A stretch of DNA of 64,000 nt from CBDCZI01 sp965224495 (GTDB taxonomy: Bacteria; Bacteroidota; Bacteroidia; Cytophagales; JAAEPT01). Each line of letters starts with the position of its first letter. Position 1 is the stretch's first letter. Positions 37,235 through 45,419 of this stretch are shown here, one piece after another. The position numbers and the translations under genes are program-made. Below the pieces are notes generated by a model. That model saw only the letters and a list, made by a program, of their open reading frames with translations. It was not told where the DNA came from and did no database searches. The stretch is from positions 1 to 64,000 of the forward strand of contig CBDCZI010000015.1 of assembly GCA_965224495.1 (NCBI GenBank), given 5' to 3'.

Positions 37235-38935
37235 TTAAAACCTCGCATATTTTCGCTTACGAATAAAATAAGCCACCACCCCAACAAAAAGCACAAACAA
37301 ATTAGGTACAACTAAATTTATCATCTGCCATTTCCCTTTTTCCTTCTTGACCTTAAACTGGTCTAACGGGCGAGCTTTAAATGATTTTGTTTTATTTGAA
37401 ATAAATTTATTGCCCAACATATAATCTATCGCATTATTGAAAAACGTCAAGTTTTGGTACGTTTTACGTTCAAAAACATCATAACCCGCAGGTTTCATCG
37501 TCTTTTGGTCTGCTCCTACCGTATTTGCGATAAAGTCACCATCTCCAACAATAATCATCTTTCCTTTGCCCGTAGATTTATTTTTTCTTCCTCGGGCTTC
37601 CGCTCCCTTTGGCAACGGTTTGTTTTTGTAAAACGAAGTAAACTCACCTTCCAACAAATAAGCTAAAGGCAAATAACTGTTGGTATAAATAGCTTTATCG
37701 TGGACAGGGTTTGCAAAATCGTGCGGTGTTATGGTCACAGGACTTGCCCATTTACGTGCATATTGCGAAGTGAAAAACAAAGGTGTCTTCTTCACGCCCT
37801 TTGCTGTCGTTACCGTATCTAAACTACCAATAAACTCTGCCGATTTGATAGCACCCAAATCTTTCGTGATTTTATGTCTTTTATTAAACGTCACTATTTT
37901 AGGTGTAAAAGTAGAAGGTACTAACACAAAATTCCCATCAACATCCATAGGTACAGAAGTCGAACTCAAATCCAATACAATCTCATCGTTCAAACGAACA
38001 CCATAACGGAAAAGTAAATCTCGTAAATTGAGTTTGTAAGGCAATCCTTGCACACCTGTTTCTGTCATTTGTTTTTCTATCGCATCAATAAAACAAACCA
38101 CATTTCCACCTTGCATCAAGTATTGATCAAGTTTGTATTTATCCAATTCTGAGTATTCTTTTTGTGGACGAGCGAGCACAATCATATCAAAAGCATTGAT
38201 TTTTTCTTGAGACAACCCACTCAATCTATCAATAAACAATTGGTAATACGAAGAAAGTAATTTTTCTACATCTTTCAATTCTTTATGTTGTAACTCGCCG
38301 TGACCTGCCAAAAACAACAATTTCTTTTTGCTGTCAATCGCTACCATTTTCAATCCTTCGACAAACTCAAACTCCAACTCATTCAACGAACGCTCTATTT
38401 CATTACGGTTCAATGTACCCACCGCTTGATTGCCCTGTGACACTTTATCTTTTTTTAATAAATTCAAAGCAATTGAAGTCCCTTTGTAAGTCAATACTGC
38501 CCCTGGAAACAAGGCTTTTGAAGAAGTTGTGCCATTTTCTGTTTTTTGTACCGTTATTGATTTCAAACCACTACGTTTCAAAAAACTAAACAACCCTTTT
38601 TTCAACGTATCCTCCACACCAAAAGGGTCGGTAAATTCTACATCTATTTTACCGTCACTGTAACTGTTGAGGTCTTGTAATTTTTCTTTTATCCCTTTAG
38701 CTAATTGTCGGTAACCAACAGGCATTTCACCGTCCAAAAACACTTCTACCCGAACAATTCCGGGTAATTCGTCCAAAGTAGCTACCGTCTGTTTATCGAC
38801 AGAGTAACGAGTATCCTCCGTCAAATCTACTCTAAAAAGCGTTGTTGAAAAAAAGATATTTAGAGCCACTAGCCCCGCTATAACTACTGCAAACTGAATA
38901 AAGTCTTTTGATTTTCTTGAATTCATCATTACCAC
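37235..38935 (-). CDS. gldG: gliding motility ABC transporter auxiliary protein GldG
   Basis: GldG joins GldA and GldF in an ABC complex linked to gliding in Flavobacterium. The 566 residues have an N-terminal transmembrane helix (FIQFAVVIAGLVALNIFF), a large ABC_transp_aux domain (DLTEDTRYSVDKQT, LLFLAGHGELQHKEL, GGNVVCFIDAIEKQM) and a C-terminal helix (LVVPNLFVLFVGVVAYFI) followed by RKRKYARF. The start may be any of three clustered ATGs (codons 1, 3, 4). It overlaps gldF by 7 bases. Confidence 0.92.
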   Translation of the reverse strand: MVMMNSRKSKDFIQFAVVIAGLVALNIFFSTTLFRVDLTEDTRYSVDKQTVATLDELPGIVRVEVFLDGEMPVGYRQLAKGIKEKLQDLNSYSDGKIDVEFTDPFGVEDTLKKGLFSFLKRSGLKSITVQKTENGTTSSKALFPGAVLTYKGTSIALNLLKKDKVSQGNQAVGTLNRNEIERSLNELEFEFVEGLKMVAIDSKKKLLFLAGHGELQHKELKDVEKLLSSYYQLFIDRLSGLSQEKINAFDMIVLARPQKEYSELDKYKLDQYLMQGGNVVCFIDAIEKQMTETGVQGLPYKLNLRDLLFRYGVRLNDEIVLDLSSTSVPMDVDGNFVLVPSTFTPKIVTFNKRHKITKDLGAIKSAEFIGSLDTVTTAKGVKKTPLFFTSQYARKWASPVTITPHDFANPVHDKAIYTNSYLPLAYLLEGEFTSFYKNKPLPKGAEARGRKNKSTGKGKMIIVGDGDFIANTVGADQKTMKPAGYDVFERKTYQNLTFFNNAIDYMLGNKFISNKTKSFKARPLDQFKVKKEKGKWQMINLVVPNLFVLFVGVVAYFIRKRKYARF

Positions 38936-39654
38936 TTTCTACTAACCAAAACCAAACGTGTCGCTACCAAAAAAAAGACAGCAAAACTCACCATATAAAC
39001 CACGTCTTTAAAATCTATCAACCCCTTACTTAAATTATTGTAATGGGTATTTAATCCCAAGGAAGCAATACCATAAGAATAATCTGACCAATTAAATAAC
39101 GTCGCCGTATAACTCACCCCATCAAACAAGATGAGTGACAAAAACAAAGCAAAAATAAACGCAACAATCTGATTGGAAGTCAAACTAGAGGTGAAAATAC
39201 CGATAGAAGTAAACGCTAATGCCAATAAAACAATCCCAATATACGAACCAACAGTCGCTGCTATATCTAAATTACCGACAGGGTCACCTAATTGATAGAC
39301 GGTATAAACATAAAGTGCCGTAGGTAGCAAAGCAAAAAGAACCAGACTAAACGCAGCTAAGTTTTTGCCGATAATCAATTGCCATTCCGTGAGAGGTTTG
39401 GTTAACAACAATTCGATAGTTCCTGTTTTTTGTTCTTCAGCAAACGAACCCATCGTGATTGCTGGTATCAAAAACAGAAAAACAATCCACATCGAGTTAA
39501 ACATATTGTACAAGTCTGCCACCCCTCCATCAAACACCGTCTCTGGAAAAACCCACGTATATAAACCCAAACTTGTCAAAAAAACAAGCACCACCACGTA
39601 AGCAATGAGCGAGTTGAAATAACCTCGCAATTCTTTTAAATAAATACTAAACAT
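38929..39654 (-). CDS. gldF: gliding motility ABC transporter permease GldF
   Basis: Permease subunit with six hydrophobic segments over 241 residues, starting MFSIYLKELRGYFNSLIAYV, an ABC2-type opening. FAEEQKTGTIELLLTKPLTEWQLIIGK is the conserved coupling region of this exporter class. Overlaps gldA by 8 bases and gldG by 7, so the three are translated together. Gene order gldA-gldF-gldG in one block differs from Flavobacterium johnsoniae, where gldA is separate from gldFG. Confidence 0.92.
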   Translation of the reverse strand: MFSIYLKELRGYFNSLIAYVVVLVFLTSLGLYTWVFPETVFDGGVADLYNMFNSMWIVFLFLIPAITMGSFAEEQKTGTIELLLTKPLTEWQLIIGKNLAAFSLVLFALLPTALYVYTVYQLGDPVGNLDIAATVGSYIGIVLLALAFTSIGIFTSSLTSNQIVAFIFALFLSLILFDGVSYTATLFNWSDYSYGIASLGLNTHYNNLSKGLIDFKDVVYMVSFAVFFLVATRLVLVSRKW

Positions 39655-40561
39655 TTTTTGTACTGTTTTGAAAGATGGTCTCCAATGACATTTCTTCTTG
39701 TTTCATTCCTGTAAGTTGCCAATTGTTCTCTTTTAGTAAGACAAACAATTCGTTTCTAATGTCTTTATTTTTATCGTGAACAATACGGTAAGTGTTATTT
39801 TCTAACATTTCGACCGCAAGTACGCCTTCTATTTGCTGTGTAATCATTTCGTGATTTACCAAAGAGGTAAACTCAACCACCAGACTTGCATCTCCCGAAG
39901 TCATTAAGTTTGAAACCAAATCATTAGCCACCAACTCGCCTTTATTAACAATAACCACACGGTCACACAACGCTTCCACTTCCTGCATAATATGTGTCGA
40001 TAAAATCACTGTTTTATCCTCACTTATCATTTTAATTACATTCCGTACCTCCACCAACTGGTTAGGGTCTAATCCTGTTGTTGGCTCGTCTAAAATTAGT
40101 ACTTCGGGGTTATGAATCAACGCTTGTGCCAATCCCACTCGCTGGCGGTACCCTTTAGACAGTGTGCCTATTTTTTTATTTTGCTCGATACCTAAACCAA
40201 CCAAATCAATCATTTTCGTGGTTTGTAAACGAATATCTTTTCCTTTCATTCCGTGCAGATGACCGACAAACTGTAAATATTCGTGTACATACATATCCAA
40301 ATACAACGGATTATGTTCGGGTAAATAACCTATCAACCCTCGCACTTCCAATGGCGAAATATTCACATCAAAACCACACACCTTTACTTCACCCGTAGTT
40401 GGCGGTGTAAAACAGGTAATTATTTTCATTGTGGTAGATTTCCCGGCACCGTTTGGACCTAAAAAACCCACTATTTCACCCTTTTTCGCATCAAAACTAA
40501 GGTCATTGACCGCTTTTTGCGTTCCGTATATTTTTGTAAGATTACTTATCTGTACCGACAT
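39647..40561 (-). CDS. gldA: gliding motility ABC transporter ATP-binding protein GldA
   Basis: ATPase subunit, 304 residues. Walker A GPNGAGKST, Q-loop region, signature LSKGYRQRVGLAQALI, Walker B VLILDEPTTGLD and H-switch STHIMQEVEAL are all intact. The C-terminal 80 residues are the extra domain typical of ABC2 exporters. First gene of the gldAFG operon. Confidence 0.94.
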   Translation of the reverse strand: MSVQISNLTKIYGTQKAVNDLSFDAKKGEIVGFLGPNGAGKSTTMKIITCFTPPTTGEVKVCGFDVNISPLEVRGLIGYLPEHNPLYLDMYVHEYLQFVGHLHGMKGKDIRLQTTKMIDLVGLGIEQNKKIGTLSKGYRQRVGLAQALIHNPEVLILDEPTTGLDPNQLVEVRNVIKMISEDKTVILSTHIMQEVEALCDRVVIVNKGELVANDLVSNLMTSGDASLVVEFTSLVNHEMITQQIEGVLAVEMLENNTYRIVHDKNKDIRNELFVLLKENNWQLTGMKQEEMSLETIFQNSTKNV

Positions 40562-40711
40562 AGAACAAAAATAACGAAACCAACGCTATTTTTAGTACTC
40601 GCTACTTGGTTTTTCTTTTGTTGATAAAATCGAAGGTTCAAAACCTTGTGTTTTGCATTCAAAGTTGTACTTTGGGACTTTAATTTTCATTAACTCTAAA
40701 GAGATATAACT

Positions 40712-41320
40712 ATGGCTTTTGATTTGCCTAAATTACCGTATGCATTTGATGCACTTGAGCCACACATCGACGCTCAAACAATGGAAATCCACCATGACCG
40801 CCACCACGCAGCTTATACTGCAAACTTAAACGGTGCGATTGCAGGAACTGACCTTGAAGGAAAGTCGATTGAAGCTATTTTAAAAAACATTAGCAAACAA
40901 AGTGCTGCTGTTCGTAACAACGGAGGTGGATTTTACAACCACGGTTTATTCTGGGAAGTAATGTCACCAAACGGAGGAGGAGAACCTACAGGAACTTTAG
41001 GAGATGCTATCAAAAGCACTTTTGGTTCTTTTGAAGACTTCAAAGCTGAATTTTCTAAAGCTGCGGCGACTAGATTTGGTTCTGGTTGGGCTTGGTTAGC
41101 AGTTAAAGCTGACGGTTCACTTTGTGTTTGTTCTTCACCAAACCAAGACAACCCTTTAATGGACGTTTCAGATTGTCCTGCTACACCAATTTTAGGATTA
41201 GACGTTTGGGAACACGCTTACTACTTAAAATACCAAAACAAACGCCCTGATTATGTTGCTGCATTTTTTAATGTAATCAACTGGGAAAAAGTTGCTGAAA
41301 AATTCGCTGCTGCGAAATAA
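40712..41320 (+). CDS. sodA: superoxide dismutase, Mn type
   Basis: Converts superoxide to oxygen and hydrogen peroxide in the cytoplasm. 202 residues with metal ligands H27 (MEIHHDRHH), H77 (FYNHGLFW), D164 and H168 (LDVWEHAYYLKYQ). The glutamine at 145 (SSPNQDNPLM) and GGG at 71-73 favour manganese over iron. No signal peptide. A terminator follows 22 bases downstream. Upstream, TTG and TACTTTG are spaced as in a degenerate Bacteroidota promoter. Confidence 0.96.
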   Translation: MAFDLPKLPYAFDALEPHIDAQTMEIHHDRHHAAYTANLNGAIAGTDLEGKSIEAILKNISKQSAAVRNNGGGFYNHGLFWEVMSPNGGGEPTGTLGDAIKSTFGSFEDFKAEFSKAAATRFGSGWAWLAVKADGSLCVCSSPNQDNPLMDVSDCPATPILGLDVWEHAYYLKYQNKRPDYVAAFFNVINWEKVAEKFAAAK

Positions 41321-41341
41321 ATAAGGCTTACTTAATAATAT

Positions 41342-41376
41342 AAAAAGGCTGACCTATATGATAGTTCAGCCTTTTT
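41342..41376 (+). terminator. intrinsic terminator after sod
   Basis: 11-bp stem (41342-41352 with 41366-41376, AAAAAGGCTGA), 13-base loop, ending in a T6 run. Confidence 0.88.
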
Positions 41377-41491
41377 TATTGTTTTTGAGGTGTTTTTAAA
41401 TAAGCTGGTAATGTTTCAATAAAAAGGTTTTCTCAGTTCTGACTATTTTATTGCTATTACAAACTTGTTAAATTGTTGGAAACTTTTATAA

Positions 41492-41701
41492 CCTAGACAC
41501 ACTTTTTTGGACGGTATCGTCCCTGTAAATTCATCTACTCCATCCATTCCTAATAATACAACATTAATAGTGGACTACCTAGTAAATATGGACACTCCAG
41601 TATCATTAAAAAGTCTAAGCGAGACGCTTAGACCAGTGGGGTTGAAAGCTATGGAACTCGCTAAGGACGGTAAAATAGTAGAACAAATAATAGTTAAATA
41701 A
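41492..41701 (+). pseudogene. toxin-like C-terminal tail without its head
   Basis: Open frame with no start codon of its own (open from 41492, first TTG 41507) reading LDGIVPVNSSTPSIPNNTTL, then LIVDYLVNMDTPVSLKSLSE and ending GKIVEQIIVK. Its stop overlaps the next gene's ATG (TAATG), the layout of a polymorphic-toxin tail followed by its immunity gene. A 45-bp repeat with a GTCTAAGCG palindrome is embedded in the frame at 41597-41641. Best read as a displaced 3' end of a larger RHS- or similar toxin gene whose 5' part is gone. No toxin fold recognised. Confidence 0.45.
41597..41641 (+). repeat. 45-bp inverted repeat, left copy
   Basis: Identical, in reverse orientation, to 42308-42352. Its core GTCTAAGCGAGACGCTTAGA is an almost perfect palindrome (arms GTCTAAGCG/CGCTTAGAC). 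Together the copies flank the orphan DUF2019-like gene. Confidence 0.85.
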
Positions 41702-42042
41702 TGAAAGAGTTTGATATAAAATTTATAAGTAACTGTGTTAAACAAGGAGAAGGTCTGGAGACAGCAGATAATAAAAAAATTAATAAAAGTAGTTCTGAAT
41801 TATTAAAAATAAGGAAGGTATTATTGGGAGAAAGTAAGCTTGCATTGTTGAGTCAATTTTTACATCATGAAAATGACTATGTCAAATATATTTCAGCAAT
41901 GTATTTACTTCCATTAAAAGAAAATGAATCTATTAATGTCTTGAAAAAACTTTCGTTATCAAAAAATAGGACATTGTCTTCAACATGCGAATTTGTTTTG
42001 ACTGAATGGAAAGAGGGTGGTTTGGATTGGTTAAGGTCTTAA
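41701..42042 (+). CDS. small HEAT-like protein, DUF2019-like, candidate immunity
   Basis: 113-residue acidic/lysine-rich helical protein without signal or membrane segment. The pattern LLSQFLHHENDYVKYISAMYL...LPLKENESINVLKKLSL...TCEFVLTEWKEGG is like DUF2019 proteins, short HEAT-repeat modules that often sit next to RHS/WXG-type toxins. Its start overlaps the stop of a toxin-like tail. The role as an orphan immunity is inferred from this context and not proven. Confidence 0.6.
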   Translation: MKEFDIKFISNCVKQGEGLETADNKKINKSSSELLKIRKVLLGESKLALLSQFLHHENDYVKYISAMYLLPLKENESINVLKKLSLSKNRTLSSTCEFVLTEWKEGGLDWLRS

Positions 42043-42079
42043 ATACCGCTAGTCCGAGCAAAAAATAACTAAGCCCCCG

Positions 42080-42104
42080 ACTGGTCTAAGCGTCTCGCTT
42101 AGAC
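42080..42104 (-). repeat. 25-bp partial copy of the palindromic repeat
   Basis: ACTGGTCTAAGCGTCTCGCT and the next five bases match the core of the 45-bp repeats at 41597-41641 (inverted) and 42308-42352, while its outer flanks differ. This makes three palindromes within 760 bases. Confidence 0.8.
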
Positions 42105-42307
42105 CTGCATAACACGAGTAACGAATAGCACGAAAGCATACCGTTTAATGACCTATTCTAAACAACGTTTCAATGTTTTTTAGATGGCATTAAACGGTAT
42201 TTTTATGTCCATCTAATTGGGTAAAAATGAAAAGTGTGTTTCTTGGAATTGTGCAAGGTTTTACTTTCGCATAGGGAGTTAGCTAGTCTATGTTATAAGA
42301 AACAATC

Positions 42308-42352
42308 CCCCACTGGTCTAAGCGTCTCGCTTAGACTTTTTAATGATACTGG
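42308..42352 (-). repeat. 45-bp inverted repeat, right copy
   Basis: Reverse complement of 41597-41641 over all 45 bases, five bases from the left end of the decayed IS3-family element (42358). Confidence 0.85.
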
Positions 42353-42417
42353 TGGTCTAGCCCCCTATTAATCGGACAATCTTATTTTTAGTTTGGTAAT
42401 ATCGTTATTTTTTCCAA

Positions 42418-42804
42418 TTAACAAGGAACTGCTACTAATTGTTTTTCAAAAACATCAAGCTTAGTTACTTTTCCAAGTGTTTCTTTATGGTTTATTACTC
42501 CATCATGAAACAAACAAGGAATTTCCTTTAAATTCAGGTTACTTGACAATTCTTGATATGGCATTTTAAGTTTAAATTTCACTTTTTTATGCTTTAACAC
42601 CTTACGGTCTATTAAACCATTCTCCCATAGTTTCCAAAAGTGATAAGGTGTTAAATTTGCTATTGAACTATGCAAACGTACACTGTTATATTTGGGGTAA
42701 AAGTCATTTAATTTATGTTCTAACTCTTGAATACTCCAAAAAGGATTCTTACCTAATGAGTTTGTTCTTTGATGTTTTGGTTTAAGTAACCCTTCCAACT
42801 TCAT
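42418..42804 (-). pseudogene. IS3-family OrfB, C-terminal remnant
   Basis: Contains the HTH-adjacent end MKLEGLLKPKHQRTN fused directly to the terminal rve signature FYPKYNSVRLHSSIANLTPYHF. The D, D and E catalytic region that should lie between is missing, so an internal deletion has occurred. The last 60 residues are not transposase-like and may be read-through. Confidence 0.75.
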
Positions 42805-42922
42805 TAAGCGATAAACCTTTTTATGGTTGATGTAATAGCCTTTTTACTGTAATTCACAGGTCATTTTATGATATCCATAATTTGTATCTTCATCTGCTCT
42901 TACCGATAAAAAGTTGGACTAG

Positions 42923-43729
42923 TTAAGCAGCTATTTCAAAGTTATACAATTCTTGTGGTGTTTTCATATTTAAAGCTGAGTGTGGAGCATAATTATTATA
43001 ATCCTCAAACCATTCATGTAATTTATCCATTACAATTTTTGGTGTATCTAAGCAATTTTCATAAACGTAATCTCTTTTAAAGGTGCCGTTAAACGACTCA
43101 CAAATTCCATTTGATTGTGGAGAATATGTAGGGGTATTACAATCCTTTAGTCCCCATTTATTTAATTGTTTTCTCAAACCTTTCTCTATGTATTCAGGTC
43201 CATTATCATGAAGGAGTTCCAATTTATCTCTCTCAGGTAAACTCTCTCCAAATCGATTAAACAATGCTTCTTGAACCATCAATTCAATATCACAAGCCTG
43301 CATGTGAGCACCTGCTTTCCAGGATATAATTGAACGGTCACAACAATCAATTACAATTGCTACTCGTAACTTCTCACCGTTCCAACATTTTATGGAAGTA
43401 ATATCACTTGCCCAACGAGTGTTAGATTTTTCAACAGAAACCTTTCCTGTATGCGCTCTATTACTACCTCGTGTTCTGTTCTTTTTAATAAGCAACCCCT
43501 CTTCTTTCATAAATCGATGAACTAGATATTTTGTTTCATAGATACCATAATCACGCTTTAAAATCGCTAGAACTCGTGGTACTCCGTAAGTAGCTTTCTT
43601 TTTAACTATTTCTAACACCGCTTTTTTAAGCTTATCAGAAACAACTTTACGTTGAGTTCTTTTCCTTTTCGGATAAGACTTTTTTTTGTAAAAAACAGTC
43701 GAACGTGGTAACCCTAGTATTTCTATCAT
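42923..43729 (-). CDS. IS transposase OrfB (copy C)
   Basis: Identical in sequence to OrfB of copy A, with D109, D175 and E211 of the DD(35)E triad intact, so this copy should be catalytically competent. Expressed probably by frameshift from OrfA. Confidence 0.93.
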   Translation of the reverse strand: MIEILGLPRSTVFYKKKSYPKRKRTQRKVVSDKLKKAVLEIVKKKATYGVPRVLAILKRDYGIYETKYLVHRFMKEEGLLIKKNRTRGSNRAHTGKVSVEKSNTRWASDITSIKCWNGEKLRVAIVIDCCDRSIISWKAGAHMQACDIELMVQEALFNRFGESLPERDKLELLHDNGPEYIEKGLRKQLNKWGLKDCNTPTYSPQSNGICESFNGTFKRDYVYENCLDTPKIVMDKLHEWFEDYNNYAPHSALNMKTPQELYNFEIAA

Positions 43730-43767
43730 CTTATTTAAAGTAGTGTCAAACTCGGTAGCAAAAGATT

Positions 43768-44118
43768 CTACTTCTTGTTTTTTAGTCTGTCCAGTTCTAA
43801 CTTTTTTTTTAGAATAGTGATGTGAAAAGCAGATTCACCTAAAGCCTTTTTTAGCTCTTCGTTTTCTCTCTTTAAAACATCTAACTCAATTTTAGAGTGT
43901 AACTCACCCTTGTTTTTAATTCCCATAACAGCACCTCTTTTAGCGTCATTCCTCCATTTATAAATTTGACTGGCAATAAATCCATATCTTCTACAGAACT
44001 CAGGACAGGTTAATCCTGATGATTCCCATTCTGACACAATATATGATTTTTGTTCTGAAGTATAAAACTTTCTTCCTCCAGCAGTAACTCGTGCATTTGC
44101 TATTAATCCTTCTATCAT
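43768..44118 (-). CDS. IS transposase OrfA (copy C)
   Basis: Identical to OrfA of copy A: helix-turn-helix in residues 15-60, coiled coil after residue 75, and the A9G slippery run near its 3' end. Confidence 0.9.
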   Translation of the reverse strand: MIEGLIANARVTAGGRKFYTSEQKSYIVSEWESSGLTCPEFCRRYGFIASQIYKWRNDAKRGAVMGIKNKGELHSKIELDVLKRENEELKKALGESAFHITILKKKLELDRLKNKK

Positions 44119-44131
44119 TTCTATCTAATTT

Positions 44132-44338
44132 TCAACTGAAAACTAGTCCAACTTTTAAATCGGTTAAGAACACATCCTCTTGACAATCACGAATATCAAA
44201 CAATACTTGCTTGTTACTAATGTCTTTTAACGAATTATCAACTAACTTCAGTGTCGTTGATGACGGAGTCCTGCCTGAGAGTTTACCTGTTGGCTTATAG
44301 TAATATTGATGTTTTGAAAGTTTTGAAATCCCTAACAC
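44132..44338 (-). pseudogene. IS3-family OrfB, N-terminal remnant
   Basis: N-terminal portion (LGISKLSKHQYYYKPTGKLS...VLFDIRDCQE) of the older element's transposase; the frame is cut by IS copy C at 44172, so the last codons come from the IS end. Belongs with 42418-42804. Confidence 0.75.
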
Positions 44339-44376
44339 TACATCTCTTTTTAAGCCTAAACAAATAAATCTTGAAA

Positions 44377-44691
44377 CTATTTGTTTGTTTTCTCCCAGGC
44401 ACGTTTCTTTTTTAGCAATTCATCTTTTAAATGACCTTCTAACTCCTTTTCTGCCAATAACTTCTTGAGAAGGTTATTCTCTTTTTCTAAGCGTTTTATC
44501 TCTTTCAAATGCTCTGGAGTCATACCATGACGAAACCCTGCTTCACCCATTTGAGCAAACTTCTTCTTCCATGAATAATAAGTGGCAGGATAAATCCCAT
44601 ACTTTAATAAAGTTACATTAACCCCATTTGTTTTAGCCTCTTCTAATATCGACTGCTTGGTTTCTTTGCTAAACGTTCTTCTTTTTGACAT
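44377..44691 (-). CDS. IS3-family OrfA of the decayed element
   Basis: 104-residue HTH_Tnp_1-type protein: SKETKQSILEEAKTNGVN, YPATYYSWKKKFAQMG, then a leucine-zipper region (LKEIKRLEKENNLLKKLLAEKE). Only distantly like OrfA of the 1278-bp IS, so this is a separate lineage. The frame is intact but its OrfB is destroyed, so it could at most act as a regulator of related elements. Confidence 0.85.
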   Translation of the reverse strand: MSKRRTFSKETKQSILEEAKTNGVNVTLLKYGIYPATYYSWKKKFAQMGEAGFRHGMTPEHLKEIKRLEKENNLLKKLLAEKELEGHLKDELLKKKRAWEKTNK

Positions 44692-44749
44692 AATTACAAA
44701 TTTATTATACTTTTTGATATATAATAATGTCCGAACCTTTAAGGGGCTA

Positions 44750-45010
44750 ATTCACTGTTTCATTTCTAATTAACTCCATACCATTTCCTTCTATATCTTT
44801 CTTTATATAGTTTAATCTGAAAGCATAAAAAGGGATGATTTACATAGAATCTCTATTCATAACGGTATCTGTTTTTACAACCTCATTACGTATCTCAGAT
44901 TCTCACAAAAAACGAATAGTATATTTAGATAGTTAATAAAATATCATACCTCATCTATAAGAATGATGGAAGAAGGAATTAATATATGGAAAAAGAATAA
45001 TTAGAAGAAC
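44750..45010. other. gene-free AT-rich gap
   Basis: About 260 bases between the decayed IS and the RHS locus. No gene, promoter or repeat that I can support. Confidence 0.45.
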
Positions 45011-45039
45011 AAAAAAAGGTGGTGCTATTAGCACCACCT
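45011..45039 (-). terminator. intrinsic terminator of the RHS/immunity locus
   Basis: 11-bp perfect stem AGGTGGTGCTA/TAGCACCACCT (45017-45027 with 45029-45039) with a one-base centre, followed on the minus strand by seven T. Confidence 0.85.
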
Positions 45040-45046
45040 CCGTTTA

Positions 45047-45154
45047 CTATTTTCTTAACAACTGCTGTATCTCTGGATAGCGTTGCTGTTCTTTGCTCGG
45101 ACTAGCGGGGGACGCAGACGTTACGACTAGTTCGGGGTTATAAGGTAAAATCAT
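45047..45154 (-). other. 35-residue ORF, possible displaced toxin-gene tail
   Basis: Overlaps the end of the upstream small gene by 17 bases in another frame and stops 8 bases before the terminator. Encodes NPELVVTSASPASPSKEQQR and then a short helix (YPEIQQLLRK). Its DNA contains TTTGCTCGGACTAGCGG, inverted at 42046-42062. It may be a leftover tail of a replaced module; real expression is uncertain. Confidence 0.3.
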
Positions 45155-45419
45155 CAATTATAATGTCATTTAAGTAAATTTGCACCCTACCTTCAAATGA
45201 GATGTCATTAATCATAATGGTCATAGTGTTTTCATTTGGAATAACAAAAACACCACTAGCATCTATATCAATATATTCTTCTCTATATATTTTACACCTA
45301 AATGAATCATTTTTCTTCAACTCATAGTATCTCCCACCTGGCTCAAATATGATGCTGAATTCTTTAATAAATTCATTTTCTAAATTGAAATCATAAAACA
45401 AATCTTCTTCTAGTCCCAT
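45138..45419 (-). CDS. small acidic protein, candidate immunity to the RHS toxin
   Basis: 93-residue acidic protein (MGLEEDLFYDFNLENEFIKE) with a predicted beta-rich remainder (GRVQIYLNDIIIDDFTL). No signal peptide, no family recognised. Its start overlaps the 3' end of the RHS-core gene by 10 bases, the classic position of an immunity gene behind a polymorphic toxin. The function is inferred from position and size alone. Confidence 0.6.
   Translation of the reverse strand: MGLEEDLFYDFNLENEFIKEFSIIFEPGGRYYELKKNDSFRCKIYREEYIDIDASGVFVIPNENTMTIMINDISFEGRVQIYLNDIIIDDFTL

Larger units (their letters stand above)
42043..42357. other. gene-free stretch with palindromic repeats
   Basis: No credible gene. 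It holds CCGCTAGTCCGAGCAAA at 42046-42062 (inverted copy at 45092-45108), the palindrome copy at 42080-42104, and the second 45-bp repeat copy at 42308-42352 directly beside the left end of a decayed IS. Confidence 0.7.
42895..44172 (-). mobile_element. IS3-family (IS2-group) insertion sequence, copy C, nested
   Basis: Same 1278-bp element as 9564-10841 in reverse orientation, ends TGCTCTTACCG (42895) and CGGTTAAGAACA (44172). Perfect 4-bp target duplication CATC (42891-42894 and 44173-44176). Removing it rejoins the frame of the older IS3 transposase (DIRDCQE / DEDTNYGYHKM), proving insertion into that relic. Confidence 0.95.
42358..44749 (-). mobile_element. decayed IS3-family element (different from the 1278-bp IS), hosting a nested copy
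   Basis: Ends share TAGCCCC and TCGGACA (left TAGCCCCCTATTAATCGGAC; right complement TAGCCCCTTAAAGGTTCGGA). No target duplication is obvious. OrfA is intact but OrfB is in pieces: an N-terminal part at 44132-44338, a nonsense TAA before KGYYINHKKVYRL, loss of the catalytic core, and a C-terminal rve remnant at 42418-42804. Without the nested IS and its CATC duplication it is about 1110 bp. It is dead. Confidence 0.8.

Noticed and set aside
41597..42352. Possible short CRISPR-like array from the three palindromic repeats
   Set aside because: Spacing is irregular, orientation alternates and there are no cas genes; the spacing contains a gene.
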